64,000 nucleotides of DNA from Melitaea cinxia. Taxonomy: Eukaryota; Arthropoda; Insecta; Lepidoptera; Nymphalidae. The translations under genes were made by a program, and so were the position numbers. The DNA is taken from assembly GCF_905220565.1 (NCBI RefSeq), contig NC_059398.1, positions 17,443,210-17,507,209 on the forward strand, written 5' to 3'. The notes under the pieces were generated by a model. That model made no database searches. It had not been told where the DNA came from and saw nothing but the letters and a program-made list of their open reading frames with translations. Positions 53,813-64,000 of the stretch are shown piece by piece (the first letter of the stretch is position 1; every line of letters starts with the position of its first letter).

Positions 53813-54451
53813 TATAAATACGGCTAAACTTTTTGACATTTAATTTTACTTTTAATAGACAAACAACGTCAGCGAAAACAAAAATAAATTAAACGTTTAG
53901 AACTAATAATTCACCAAAATTATATCTTTTTGAAATTAATTTGCATATTTCATTTACATGATCATGTAGAGTCTGATATTTTTTGGGATATTTACTTTAT
54001 CTTTTTATAATGAAATAACGTTTTTTTTTTTTAATAACTAATCAACCCTATCTACTGCGGAGTATGTTACGTGCAATGCAGCTTGATGTTCGATTATTGT
54101 TTTCGCTTTTTGTAAAAATACGCCGGCTCCATTCTGATCACTTTTGACTTTTTAATTTTACACATAACGCTTCACTGCTTGACTTTATTTATTACTCGTG
54201 TTCCGAACACGTTTTTTTTATTTTTTTATTTGTTTTTACTTCATTTAATGATCCATTCACGTAATATTTATATGTGTTATATCATGTAATAATTTTATAA
54301 GGTCCAATTCTGTACATATAATTTTGAACTTTTCAGATATCATATTACTATCGACACTAAAAACGGTTTTGTCTGTATGTACATATTTATCCACGTATCA
54401 TGATCAAACTACCACATAAATTAAAATCAAAGTTAGCATGATTAAAAATTT
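53813..54451. other. Intronic DNA, no feature seen
   Basis: AT-rich with T-runs; no exon or repeat recognised. Confidence 0.45.
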
Positions 54452-54775
54452 TATAACACGCACATACGGTCGTATATTCATTAGTAAAGCAGCTTAATGT
54501 TTGTGTTCTTTTCTTCTATACATTAATATGTGAAGTAAAAACTTTGTACACAATTTACGAAAATTACGCGGACGGAGCAGTGTGAATTCGCATAGTTCTA
54601 GTTTATATAGAGGAGTGCAGAATGCTAATATTTTTTAAAAATATGCATAAAATTACATTAATTCAATAAATTTTTTATAAATATATATACAAATAATACA
54701 CATATAAATAAAAACGTATATTACACCCTGACTCATTTTCAACAGTTGGACAAACTGTGCTAAAGGGCTAGTCAA
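54452..54775 (-). mobile_element. SINE-S, minus strand, interrupted
   Basis: Tail part at 54452-54515 ('cacatacggtcgtatattca', 'gcttaatgtttgtgttc'). Head part at about 54690-54775 ('gtatattacaccctgactc' to 'gctaaagggctagtcaaat'). A repeat Y fragment separates them. The B box is badly decayed. Confidence 0.65.
54520..54685 (-). repeat. Repeat Y fragment inside SINE-S
   Basis: 'gtgaagtaaaaactttgtac', 'attacgcggacggagcagt', 'ctagtttatatagaggagt'. It is the 3' half of repeat Y on the minus strand; Y inserted into an existing SINE-S. Confidence 0.7.
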
Positions 54776-55668
54776 ATAAGATAAGATTTGAGATAAATAG
54801 TATTGTTTAATGACCTAGTTGTATAAAAAACGGTTCTAACGGAATAAAAAGTTAAGACAAACGTGCAAAAAAATGTAAACTTTTAGAAAATGTAACAGTA
54901 ATTTTTAAAATCACACGTGTGACAGGTCGTAAGACTGATAAATGTCTGTTGGGTCAACTTGTACTAATAATTTGATAACGATTATTTTTTCAATCACAAA
55001 TAGGTTAATACCATTAATTCTTGGCTTAGTTAAAATATAATTACAAACATGACAACCTGTTTACTAAAATAATGGTGTCAAAAAAAAGGTGTATTTGAAC
55101 CCCCACTATCACCAGGTGAAGGTCACAAGTTCACCTAACCGTTAGGAATACAATATAAGATCTACAGAAATAAGTAAATAGAGATAAGCCTTATAAGTTA
55201 TGGGATAAATAAATTTAGTTTGCAAATAAATGTTTTACAAAAAAAAACAGGATTAAATAAAGGAAAAGAGAGAAAAAGAAAAGATAAAATTAGACACAGA
55301 AACAAAATCTAAAGAATAATTAATTTAAAAGTATTTCTTCGATCTAAAAAACGAATTCAGGAAGAGTTACGAAACAATATGGCGTTCCAATTAACGCGAC
55401 AAAATTCCATTACAATGCAAAACAAAATAATTTAAATGTCGTTCCACAAATTTTATTATGAGTATTTTTAGAAAATGGCTCAAAATAGTGTAACTGGTGC
55501 AGTCTTTTTTTATAGATGGCAATAATAGATAATTATATTTTTTTTAAATCAATGAATAGATGTTGGGTTATTCTTTCCTTACTTATTTAATTATTTATTT
55601 ATTTAAAGTATTAGTAGGGATGGTACACAGCACAGAAAAAGTTACAAAAAAAAGACCTAATTTTTTTC
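54776..55668. other. Intronic DNA, no feature seen
   Basis: AT-rich, with an A/G-rich patch at about 55235-55290. No exon or repeat recognised. Confidence 0.45.
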
Positions 55669-55872
55669 GGCAAACAAGCGTACGGCTCACATGATGGTAA
55701 GCGATTACCGTAGCTTATAGACACCTGCAACACCAGAAGCATCGCAAGCGCGTTGCCGACCCAATCCCCCCAGAAGCTCTGGTCACCTTACTCACCAAAA
55801 GGAACACAATACTGCTTGAAAACAGTATTATTTTGCTGTGATCTTCTGTAAGGTCGCCCCGGTCGGGCTGCT
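55669..55872 (-). repeat. Retroposon P copy 12
   Basis: 'cggcaaacaagcgtacggct', 'caagcgcgttgccgaccca', 'gatcttctgtaaggtcg'. Lacks the last ~50 bp of the 5' end. Well preserved. Confidence 0.8.
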
Positions 55873-57578
55873 CATATATCAAATATAATCATAAGGACTA
55901 CTTACTTCTAAAATCTTAAGGGAAAAGTTATCTAGTGAATACTACTAGTAGATAATAATTACTAGTAGTGATCGCTAGGGAAATTGTTTCTTAAAGCAAA
56001 ATCTGAGTCAGAGTAGAGCCTTATATTGTTGGTTGTCTAAATTCGTCATTCATTGTATTTTATTCCAAATTTTTCTTTATCAAAAGATTTATGACTAACC
56101 ACGGATATTAAGTTACCAATATTGGAAAAAATCGACCGAGTATGTGTATGTGTGTTAAACTGATTGGTTTATTTATATAAAAATAAGTTTAAAAAAACAT
56201 TAACGCAATATATTATTTGAGGATAAAAAACTGGAAACAAACTAAAACGTAGACAAAAGGATATCTTAAAGGCAGGTGAATTTTTTTTTGTCTTTTTAGT
56301 AAACTGAAACAAACGTTTAGTTCAATATTGCGCATAACCGCATTTAAAGTCGTCCCAGATCGCCCATAGTTCCGTGATAGTGGAACGGTACCAACGTTTT
56401 CGGAACTGTTCCAGATGCACTCGGTACCGCGGAAAACGCCGAAGTAGAATAAACATCTCAAGACACAGCCCTACCTCGGCTGTTTTCCCAAATTGTTTAT
56501 TCGAAACACTTTATACAATAGATTGCAGTATTTTCTAGCGCTGTTTATGCTTTTAACAAATAAATTCGTGAAGATCGCTTTTGTTTTTTCATTTTATTGT
56601 TTTTTAGATCCCTGTAAATGAGAAAGTACCTAATTCCTGTTTTCTTTTTTAAGGATAACAGCGTACTGATTTTGATCTTGTACATAAAAATTTCAATGTT
56701 TGATAATTCAATTTTTGTTTTTAAATATTTGTGGTTTGTCTATCGTTTTTTTTTTTTTTTTGAGAATATTTCGATTCTTTATTTTACCTAATACAAATAT
56801 TGTCTAACAATAACGAGCACAAAAATATCCAATTTGGTGTAGTTGGAAGTTGTGCTTATAAATTTCGGCGAATCGACATTCGTTCTTAATGGGCATAACT
56901 TTATATGAATGAAAATACTAAAACTTACATATTAATGGAGTTTTAACGAAGTAACCCTATCAACCCTCAAGAGAGATGTCTGAGAAATCCGATAGAGCTA
57001 TTTAACAATCGAAATCGAATTCCAAAAGCAATAATCAGAAGCCCGATAATCGTTGAGTTAAAATAAAATTAATTCGGGTGCTACCATTGTGGGGAACGGG
57101 AGAGATTAAAATTTTACGGATGCGAACGAACTTTTTGCTTGTTATTTTTCCTATATTTTATTTCGAAGTTAAAGGATTTAGGAAGTTAATAAGACTGCGA
57201 AGTTATCGTAATTAGAAACGCTGGTAGCGAAAATTTCTAACTACCAACCTTTTTTTTTGTTAAAGGAAAAGTTATATAATGTATCATGTTGCTAAGGAAA
57301 TTTTATATGACAAAAGTTTTGGTGCGATATTGATTTAGATTTTAAACTTTTTTAACAATGGCCTCACAATATATTTATAACAATATTATGTATATTTACA
57401 AGGATATCGATTGTTTTGATATAAATAGTAATAATCGCAGTGTAAACACGAGAAGGAAAAATAAAATTGTAGTTCCAAGTTTTCGGCTGCGTTAAATACA
57501 CGTCTCATTTATGGGTATAGTATTCGTATGTGCTTTCACAATTCGACGGTTCTCAAAAACGGTGTCCTTAGAAAAGGT
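55873..57578. other. Intronic AT-rich DNA, no supported feature
   Basis: 1.7 kb. A minus-strand ORF of 82 codons at 56213-56461 includes a GC-richer part (56340-56450), but no domain or splice pattern. Confidence 0.4.
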
Positions 57579-57581
57579 TAA

Positions 57582-57900
57582 CGCCCGGTTTTTGAAGCGT
57601 TTGTGAAAGTATAGTTATAGGTCTACTAAGCGGCTGTTAGATTTAACACGGCAGTCAAATCAATTTGAGTTGCTGAAACGTCATTCACAGCATATCAACT
57701 AATCCTCGATCAGTTTGATTTGACTTTCAGTTTATAGCAAGTGGTCAGGTAACATTATAATGAAATATTATTTTATATATTTGTGATGTATTAAAACCAA
57801 CAGGAACTGTTAGCTGTGATGTTATTTAATACTACTGATAATAGTGACACATAAAAAAAAAAAAAAAAAAAACAATATTTAGACTTTCAGAAACCGGGCG
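57582..57900. mobile_element. PIF/Harbinger-like MITE, 319 bp
   Basis: Inverted termini cgcccggtttttgaa (57582-57596) and the reverse complement of cgcccggtttctgaa (57886-57900), 14 of 15 matching. A TAA triplet stands on each side (57579-57581 and 57901-57903), the TWA duplication of PIF/Harbinger. No ORF inside; an A-run at 57855-57872. Confidence 0.65.
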
Positions 57901-57903
57901 TAA

Positions 57904-58954
57904 GTCTAGGAGTTAAAATAACACAGTGTCATTTTTGTGATTATAGATATCAAGCATGTAGTATCAAGCTCAGATATAGCATATTACTGTTACCAAATTT
58001 TCAAAATATAGAATATAAATTATGGACTTTTTTTTAAATTTAACTACATCTAATAGAACGAAAAAATTATCTCAATGTATCATGATGCTATTTTTCTTTT
58101 GTAATTTTATTACAGCAACGAATAAATAAATAATAATAATACTTCAATTTATAGAAGAGGGAAAAGGGACATTAAAGTAATAAAATAGTGTCAATAAATT
58201 AAAAAATGTCCCCAACTGAAAAAAAAAAACATTTGCTGTAGCTCATTTAAATAATTTCGATTTAAAATTAAGAGTTTCAAAAGAATTAACTACCAGAAAA
58301 TAAAAGTACATGATCACGTTTCATTAGGTTTATCTTTGACGACATTAGTACTCCTATCATACAGAATGGCTAGTATTCAGAGCCCTAAAGGCCTCAAACT
58401 TTTACAGAAGTCAATAATGACGTCACAAACGTCCGCATACCATGGTTACTTTCCAAGGTATCTTTAGTTTCTAATTGGATTGGAGACGATATCTTCTTCT
58501 CTTCTATCTATTATATATTTTCCAATACGACAAGTTGTTTGATATTTGTTTTTATTTCATAATTACAAGGTTATTTAAAGAAACATGATACTAAATAATT
58601 ATCGTTTATCGATATGATATGGGCACATCTCTATAGCTTAGTACATCGTAACAAATAAAAAAAAAAAAAAAAACTAAAACAGACTTTAAAAGCATCTCTT
58701 ATTATCCTCAGCCTACAATAATGTAATAATACTATTGTTAAGCTACTACTAGAGTCGAAGTGAAGATTCTGCAGACGATAATCGACAACAGATATAAACC
58801 ATTTAATAATTATAAATTCAGTCTAATATCCACCTCAAAAGAAAGTGTTACTAAATAAAACGCGGCGTTTGTGCTTCTTTTGCCGAAACATGGTCACCAT
58901 TCGAGAACCTTCATTCCCCATCGGTCATCGGTTCTTATTGCAATATGGCCTCCA
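57904..58954. other. Intronic AT-rich DNA, no feature seen
   Basis: No repeat recognised. A 50-nt plus-strand segment at 58408-58457 has splice-like borders but was rejected. Confidence 0.45.
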
Positions 58955-59252
58955 CATATTTTTCATTCTTCCCGTGGGTGTCGTAAGAGGCGACTAAAGG
59001 ATAACAAGGTTCCACAACCACCTTGGAACTTAAGAAGCCGACCGATGGCGGGATAACTATCCAACTGCTGGCTTTGAAATACACAGGCCGAAGACGGGCA
59101 GCAGCGTCTTCGGTGCGACAAAGCTAGTACTGCGGTCACCAACCCGCCTGCCCAGCGTGGTGACTATGGGCAAAACACATAAGTTCACGTTATTTTTGGC
59201 GTAAACTTGTGGAGGCCTATGTCCAGCAGTGGACTGTATAGGCTGTAATAAT
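58955..59252 (+). repeat. RTE-type LINE 3' region
   Basis: 'tcttcccgtgggtgtcgtaa', 'gaggcgactaaaggata', 'aagacgggcagcagcgtctt', 'caccaacccgcctgcccagc', 'tggaggcctatgtccagcag'. The longest 3' region of this LINE in the window; no intact ORF. Confidence 0.75.
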
Positions 59253-60319
59253 AAAAAAATATATAATATTTTTCATTAATGTAGTCTCATAAATATAGTT
59301 CGAAGATAGAAAATATATCATTTTCTGAGTACAGTGGCAGTAAAAAGACTAAACGCTATCCGCCTGCAGCGCATCGCTGCCTTAACTGGGCAAAACAATC
59401 GTACCGTCTGAGGCTTCGAGCAAATCTCGGATTGCAGACCGTATAAAAATAAATAAAATAGTTAAAAAGAAATGGACCTAAATGAAATCTGGTGCAACGA
59501 AGACAACGTTATTGTTTGTGGGGCTCATTGTGTCTGTAATGAGACATTCTTTCAACATACTCCCGGAAGTTTATCCTTTCTAAAATATCTCGTCTGTTCC
59601 GTGGATATGCCATTAGCTTGCTTGATAACATTCTTTGTTACCTTATTTCGGAATTCCATTACCAGCAACGTAGTCTGAAGATGTTTGTGCTTTTCTTTCA
59701 TATGATATGAACGGTATATTTTTTATTATCATTAGATGGAACATACTAAATTAGATATTTAGGTCATCAAAACAATACCATACATGGAAGTTATGATATT
59801 TAGGAAAAAAAAATAACATTTATTTGATACGTCTCACCATAGTCTGTATTTAAAAATTAATTAAAACCTATATTATTTTAACTTTTTCCATATTCTAAAA
59901 TGATAAATATCTTTTACATACTGCCACCCCTGAATATATACGTAAATAAATCTTAAATTTAATTGTTTGAATTAAAACAATCGAACAACGAAGAAAATTG
60001 TACCACAAGAAATTTTAAAAACAACTTAAAATGAAAACGTATGATACAATGTATTCCAACTTATTAATACAAAATTACAAATAGCAAATAAAAAAAATAC
60101 CATGTGGTGTCGTGGGACATCAGATAACAACGAAGTTCCTTATTATAAAATATTAATTTCATCTTCTATTCGAGGTGTAAAGAAAATAATTATTCGGATA
60201 TACATTATGATTTTTTTTTTATCTGCAAAAAAACGATTTTACAAAATTATCTTAACACCTTTATTTTATTTACAATGATTTATAAAAACATATAATATTT
60301 ATCGAATGATATAATAATA
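59253..60319. other. Intronic DNA, possible repeat fragment at 59335-59445
   Basis: 59335-59445 is GC-richer ('atccgcctgcagcgcatcgc') and looks like a LINE coding relic, but no frame stays open. The rest is AT-rich. Confidence 0.35.
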
Positions 60320-60475
60320 ATCGGTCACCAACCCAGCCCAGCGTGGTGACTATGGGCAAAACACATAAGTTCACACAATTTTTGGCGCGAACTTGTGGAG
60401 GCCTATGTAAAGCAGTGAACTGTATTAGACTGAAGTGATGATGATGATGATGATAATAATAATAGCAAACTGCAA
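60320..60475 (+). repeat. RTE-type LINE 3' end with (GAT)n/(AAT)n tail
   Basis: 'gtgactatgggcaaaacac', 'gcgaacttgtggaggcctat', 'gtattagactgaagtg', followed by a GAT then AAT microsatellite at 60437-60466. The 112-codon minus ORF here is repeat-derived. Confidence 0.75.
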
Positions 60476-60965
60476 TAATAATAACAGTCATCACGTAGAC
60501 TATACATAAAAATCTTACGCTTTTTTTTAACGTTACGGGCGTTTTCTCCCGGATAGGGTACCCCTCCGCAACGCCCCATAAGGAACATCGTTCCAAAAAA
60601 AACTTCAAAATAAAACATTTACAAGTGATAATTCTATTTCCAAATGGATCTTACTCATTTCTATTAGCATTCTGAAGAAGTCAACTGTATCAATAAAAAG
60701 GGATATTTGAAATGAGAATTGCCAACAAATGTAATTCAAAGCCCCATGGGACACGATATCTCATTATGCCCCAAAAATAAACCGTGATGTAAAAAGATGA
60801 GCGACTCAATTTTGTAATATCGTATTGAATTAATAATGACAGTCCGTTTCCATGCTGGAAAAGATTATACTGGGGCTGATTTTGTTATTGAAATCATTTC
60901 AGATCTTTATACACTTTATATAGTTTTGGTAATCTATTACACAGCAATTATGTTAATCTCTCTCT

Positions 60966-61293
60966 GCCTGTAATATTCCACTGCTAGTCATAGGCTTCTT
61001 TCTCCAGGTAGAGGAAGGATCACAACTTAATCCACCACGCTGCTCCAATGCGGGTTGGCGGATATATTCCCTACTATGAGTAACGATCGCTATCAGGTGT
61101 ACATAATAACAATCAGTACCGACGGCTTAATGTGCTCTCCGAGGCACAGTGGGGAGACCCACAAGGATTGCACAAACCAGATCACGGCAGATATCTGTAC
61201 GGACAATACAAATGTTTATCATGCGCGTGGATCGAACCCGCAACCGCCAACGCTACAGCCACAAACCAGTGCTATGATCGTTGCGCCAACACT
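60966..61293 (-). mobile_element. SINE-M, head type 1, minus strand, full length
   Basis: Tail at left ('gcctgtaatattccactgct'), body 'ttccctactatgagtaacg', head at right with minus-strand B box 'gggttcgatccac' and A box 'ttggcgcaacg'. Well preserved. Confidence 0.85.
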
Positions 61294-62389
61294 TCGTATT
61301 TGGAAGTATTAGTGTACATTTGATTTGCACGATTTAAAATTTAAAATGTCAAATATCTACCAACAAACTCAAATTTAGACACAATTGTAATAGCAAAATT
61401 GTACACCAGACGTTGCACATATATTTCGTTTATTGTGACATTTGCATTGTACTCAGTCGCCATTTTTAGGAAACCTTTAATTTTCTTATTTACTTGAATT
61501 TCGAGGGTAAAGCGAAAAATATGGATTCAAACCGAGGTCAACTTAAGTTGGACGAATATCCCGCTGGCGCTACATCTTCATAGCGTGAAAATTTTCTATT
61601 TTATTTTAGCACAAAATGCATACGCGTGTGAATGCGTTGTATTCTGAAGGAATACAATGAAGGCTTAAAATAAAAAGTTCACTATAAAAAAGGTAAAAAA
61701 AGATAGATATTTACATAAATCGTAATCAATGTTTTTTTTTGCATTTAAACGCTTAATTTAGCTTTTTAGGCTGCTGCATTTTATTTTAATTAAATAAGAA
61801 CGTTATAAATTTTATAGAGATTTAAATGGCATTTATTATTATTCGTGTATATAATTCTGCCCCCCCCACTCCGTAAGCTTAATGTGAAGTTAGCCAGCCC
61901 TCTTTAAACAACTGGTACTCTACATTCGTACATAATTTTCTAAATTGGACCTAGACATTAAAAACGTACGTGTCTCATACTTCTTTACGTAGCCTTAAAT
62001 GCAAATCTGGAAACAAGCCAGCTAGCACAGACGTGATCTCCACAGAGCCCTATCATTGAAATATTCGATAAAATACGAACGAGTTGATTTGAGTTAGGGT
62101 AACGAAAATCTTAAACCGAATCCAAATGATTTGTTATGAACAAAATTTTGTAGGATCGCGGAATTTTTTGTTTTTCAGTTTCTACTATTATAGTTTAATT
62201 TTAATTCACGCTGTATGAATCTGGGTTTGCGGATAGAAGAAATACATAGCGATAGCTCATTTAAGGATACTAATACAAAATATCGGTGATTATCAGTGGC
62301 GTGGATCGTACGAATTACGGAACGAACGAACGAGGCGACGTATTTAAAAAAAGAAAAAAAAAACAAAGGATAGAGGAAGTCAAAATCAA
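61294..62389. other. Intronic DNA, no feature seen
   Basis: AT-rich; 'ccgctggcgctacatcttca' at about 61560-61580 is a frequent insect motif. No exon recognised. Confidence 0.45.
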
Positions 62390-62475
62390 AATAAAAAATA
62401 ACTTTATTCAAATAGGCTTCAAAAGCACTTTAGAATCGTCATTTTACAAAAGTGATTATTATTTGTATAAGTAAA
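62390..62475 (-). repeat. Repeat fragment 'aactttattcaaataggc'
   Basis: 'ataactttattcaaataggc' and 'tagaatcgtcattttacaa' form a common 3' end of lepidopteran retroposons, here on the minus strand. Confidence 0.5.
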
Positions 62476-62517
62476 TTTAAATATTCCTTTTAATTACGTA
62501 CCGTTACCGTTCAAAAA

Positions 62518-62670
62518 TCCAATATACTACTATCATAAATGTAAAGAATTTGTTTGTTTGAATAAAGGCGCTAATTTCAGGAACTACTATCTCTAGTCTA
62601 TTTCCCAGGGAGGTTTCTAGTCCATTAGTCTGTGTCTAGTCCATTTCACAGGGAAGGCTTTGAGCTATAT
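62518..62670 (+). repeat. Dispersed repeat V copy 3 with an internal duplication
   Basis: 'taaagaatttgtttgtttga' and 'gcgctaatttcaggaactac', then 'agtctatttcccagggagg' and 'agtccatttcacagggaag', a ~50-bp internal duplication. Confidence 0.5.
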
Positions 62671-62680
62671 TTTACCTTTT

Positions 62681-62882
62681 TTTGAAGTAAACCTTCTTTA
62701 TGTACGCTTGACTTGGGGGTAAGCTGGTTAATGCGTAAATAGAGCGTTACGAAAATGTGATCGGGCGATGCGAACGGTTAAGAGGGAGATATAAGTTAGT
62801 GAAGATAGAAAAAGAGAGAGAGAGAGAGAGAGAATTACGTTTCGTAAGTTTTACTTCAGTCGTGTGGTCTAAAGCAACTAGT
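62681..62882 (+). repeat. Repeat X copy 5 with (AG)n expansion
   Basis: 'tgaagtaaaccttcttt', 'gggggtaagctggttaatg', (AG)n 62813-62833, 'taagttttacttcagtcgtg'. The most complete copy. The (AG)n grew inside the family's GA tract. Confidence 0.75.
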
Positions 62883-63200
62883 TTTTTTTTTCTCAACAAA
62901 ATTAACTACATATCGCTTAAATTTTTGATGAACAAAGACCGTCTGTTGTATTTATTCACCCGCATACAAAAATTCCTTTATAAATATATCGAATAGCGTT
63001 AACTCATCGGAATTCGTGTCGGGTGATTTTAGAATATTCACCGGACCATTTTCAAGACCTACGGCTTCCCAGGAATCTTAAATAAGTTGTGTAGAACTAC
63101 GCGAATGTTGTTAAGGCTCTATTTATCGAATACGGAGATATACATTGTTTTATTAGATGTGTTAACATCTGAGCAGTTTTTGTTTGCTAATGCATCTAGT

Positions 63201-63460
63201 TTTTAACCGACTTAAAAATGAGTAGGTTTTCACTTCGACTGAATGTTTGTTACATATACCTATGTAGCCGATAAATATTTACTGGGTGTACCAATTTAGA
63301 TGATTCTTTTTTGTTTTGTATGTTATTTGTCATGTTAGAACCATTTAATTTTGACCGAGATCTGACAAATTCTTTTTGAGTTGTCCCTAATAGTGCTTAT
63401 TTTATTGACTGGCTATTTATATTATTTGTCGATGTAATTGAAGCCGGTTATTTTACTAAA
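63201..63460 (-). repeat. Repeat Q copy 4, minus strand, diverged
   Basis: 'ttttaaccgacttaaaaatg', 'gaccgagatctgacaaattc' and 'tcgatgtaattgaagccggt'. The middle is rearranged. Confidence 0.55.
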
Positions 63461-63927
63461 TAAGAAAACATAATTACTTATCATTATAGATTGACTCACG
63501 AGTTTTTCCGAGTGGAATACACATTTTGGATTCATGGAAATTATGGTACGTACAATGTGCTCCAAGTCTTGATAATTGATTTATACTAAAATTCAATGAT
63601 GATTAATTTATACTTAAATTATATACAGTCTGTTCAAATACTATATATTTTGACACTTAATGAAGTGACATTGCTGTATGAACACCATGTATTTATATAA
63701 TATGTCTATTTGTGTTTTGTACACCTTTATGCCGTCTAATTCTTTGTCACGTCCTTTTCATGCTTGAGGTAGTCAGACGTCGTTCTTTTAGCGATAAAAC
63801 CGCCTTTTGTATATGTTTACGTTTCCTTTCATTCAAACGTTCTTTCCTTTTTCAAATAAAATATCTTCTTTTACAATTCTTGCTTGCTTGCTTTGTACAG
63901 TATGATTCCAATTATTATTTAAATTAC

Positions 63928-64000
63928 TGCTAATTTTTCTCATCATCATCATATCGGCATCACAGCAGCCTCGCAGCCGCAGCAGCAGCAGTCGCAGTTC
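63928..64000 (-). CDS. Possible upstream exon of the ADAM-like gene, cut by the window edge
   Basis: On the minus strand one frame is open from the edge: ELRLLLLRLRGCCDAD, then MMMMRKIS, ending at a possible donor GTAATT (63927-63922). It leaves one base (A), so phase 1, and with the AA opening the exon at 33008-33058 makes lysine. The leucine-rich start could be a signal peptide. The composition changes sharply to GC-rich here. Alternatively the same bases hold a plus-strand acceptor ('ggcatcacag') and a glutamine-rich exon (SQPQQQQSQF), or a simple CAG repeat. The evidence is weaker than for the other exons. Confidence 0.3.

Noticed and set aside
58408..58457. Plus-strand segment between 'cttttacag' and 'gtatct'
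   Set aside because: 50 nt, not a multiple of three, weak donor, and no partner exon on the plus strand.
60270..60608. 112-codon minus-strand ORF with a histidine run
   Set aside because: The histidine run is the antisense of the (GAT)n tail of a LINE 3' end.
60640..60672. Minus-strand mini-exon with good acceptor 'gacttcttcag'
   Set aside because: Only 17 nt to the next GT; it would shift the frame of the chain.
1..64000. CRISPR array, rRNA genes, prokaryotic operons
   Set aside because: No regularly spaced direct repeats with unique spacers, no rRNA-like blocks, and the gene structure is eukaryotic.

Overview
The window is AT-rich animal DNA that looks like Lepidoptera (butterfly or moth). 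The reasons are many copies of Metulj-like tRNA-headed SINEs, 3' ends of lepidopteran RTE-type LINEs, a mag-clade Ty3/Gypsy element and piggyBac relics. There is no prokaryotic gene organisation. I read nearly all of it as intronic and repeat DNA of one host gene on the minus strand. The organism assignment rests on remembered repeat families; no database search was run.

Host gene. A minus-strand exon at 393-535 encodes part of an ADAM (M12B metalloprotease) prodomain. Two very small minus-strand exons, 30 nt at 25861-25890 and 51 nt at 33008-33058, have good splice sites. Both are multiples of three, and their phases (1-1) join in frame to each other and to the prodomain exon. A possible further exon touches the right edge (63928-64000). 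If this is right, transcription runs right to left and the window is mostly three introns of about 30.9, 7.1 and 25.3 kb.

Layout. 0-9 kb: prodomain exon, palindromes, retroposon copies, a LINE RT C-terminus and SINEs. 9-19 kb: a cluster of TATCGATA palindromes, a dimeric SINE with two tRNA-like cloverleaves, and an unidentified 151-aa ORF. 19-26 kb: a 1.27-kb decayed piggyBac-like element inside a retroposon, a SINE with an inverted 5' half inside one perfect 13-bp target duplication, and the 30-nt microexon. 26-36 kb: dense SINE/LINE debris and the 51-nt microexon. 36-43 kb: mostly unique AT-rich DNA, with a SINE nested in a SINE. 43.5-47.9 kb: a complete Gypsy/mag retrotransposon (identical 120-bp LTRs, one gag-pol ORF of 1350 codons, 5-bp target duplication), recently inserted antisense to the host gene. 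48-54 kb: a second 5'-inverted SINE, a 952-bp piggyBac-like element and three same-strand retroposon copies. 54-64 kb: more SINE/LINE debris, a PIF/Harbinger-like MITE and the putative right-edge exon.

The only long intact protein gene is the retrotransposon polyprotein. The main host signal is three short exons that length-based ORF finding would miss.
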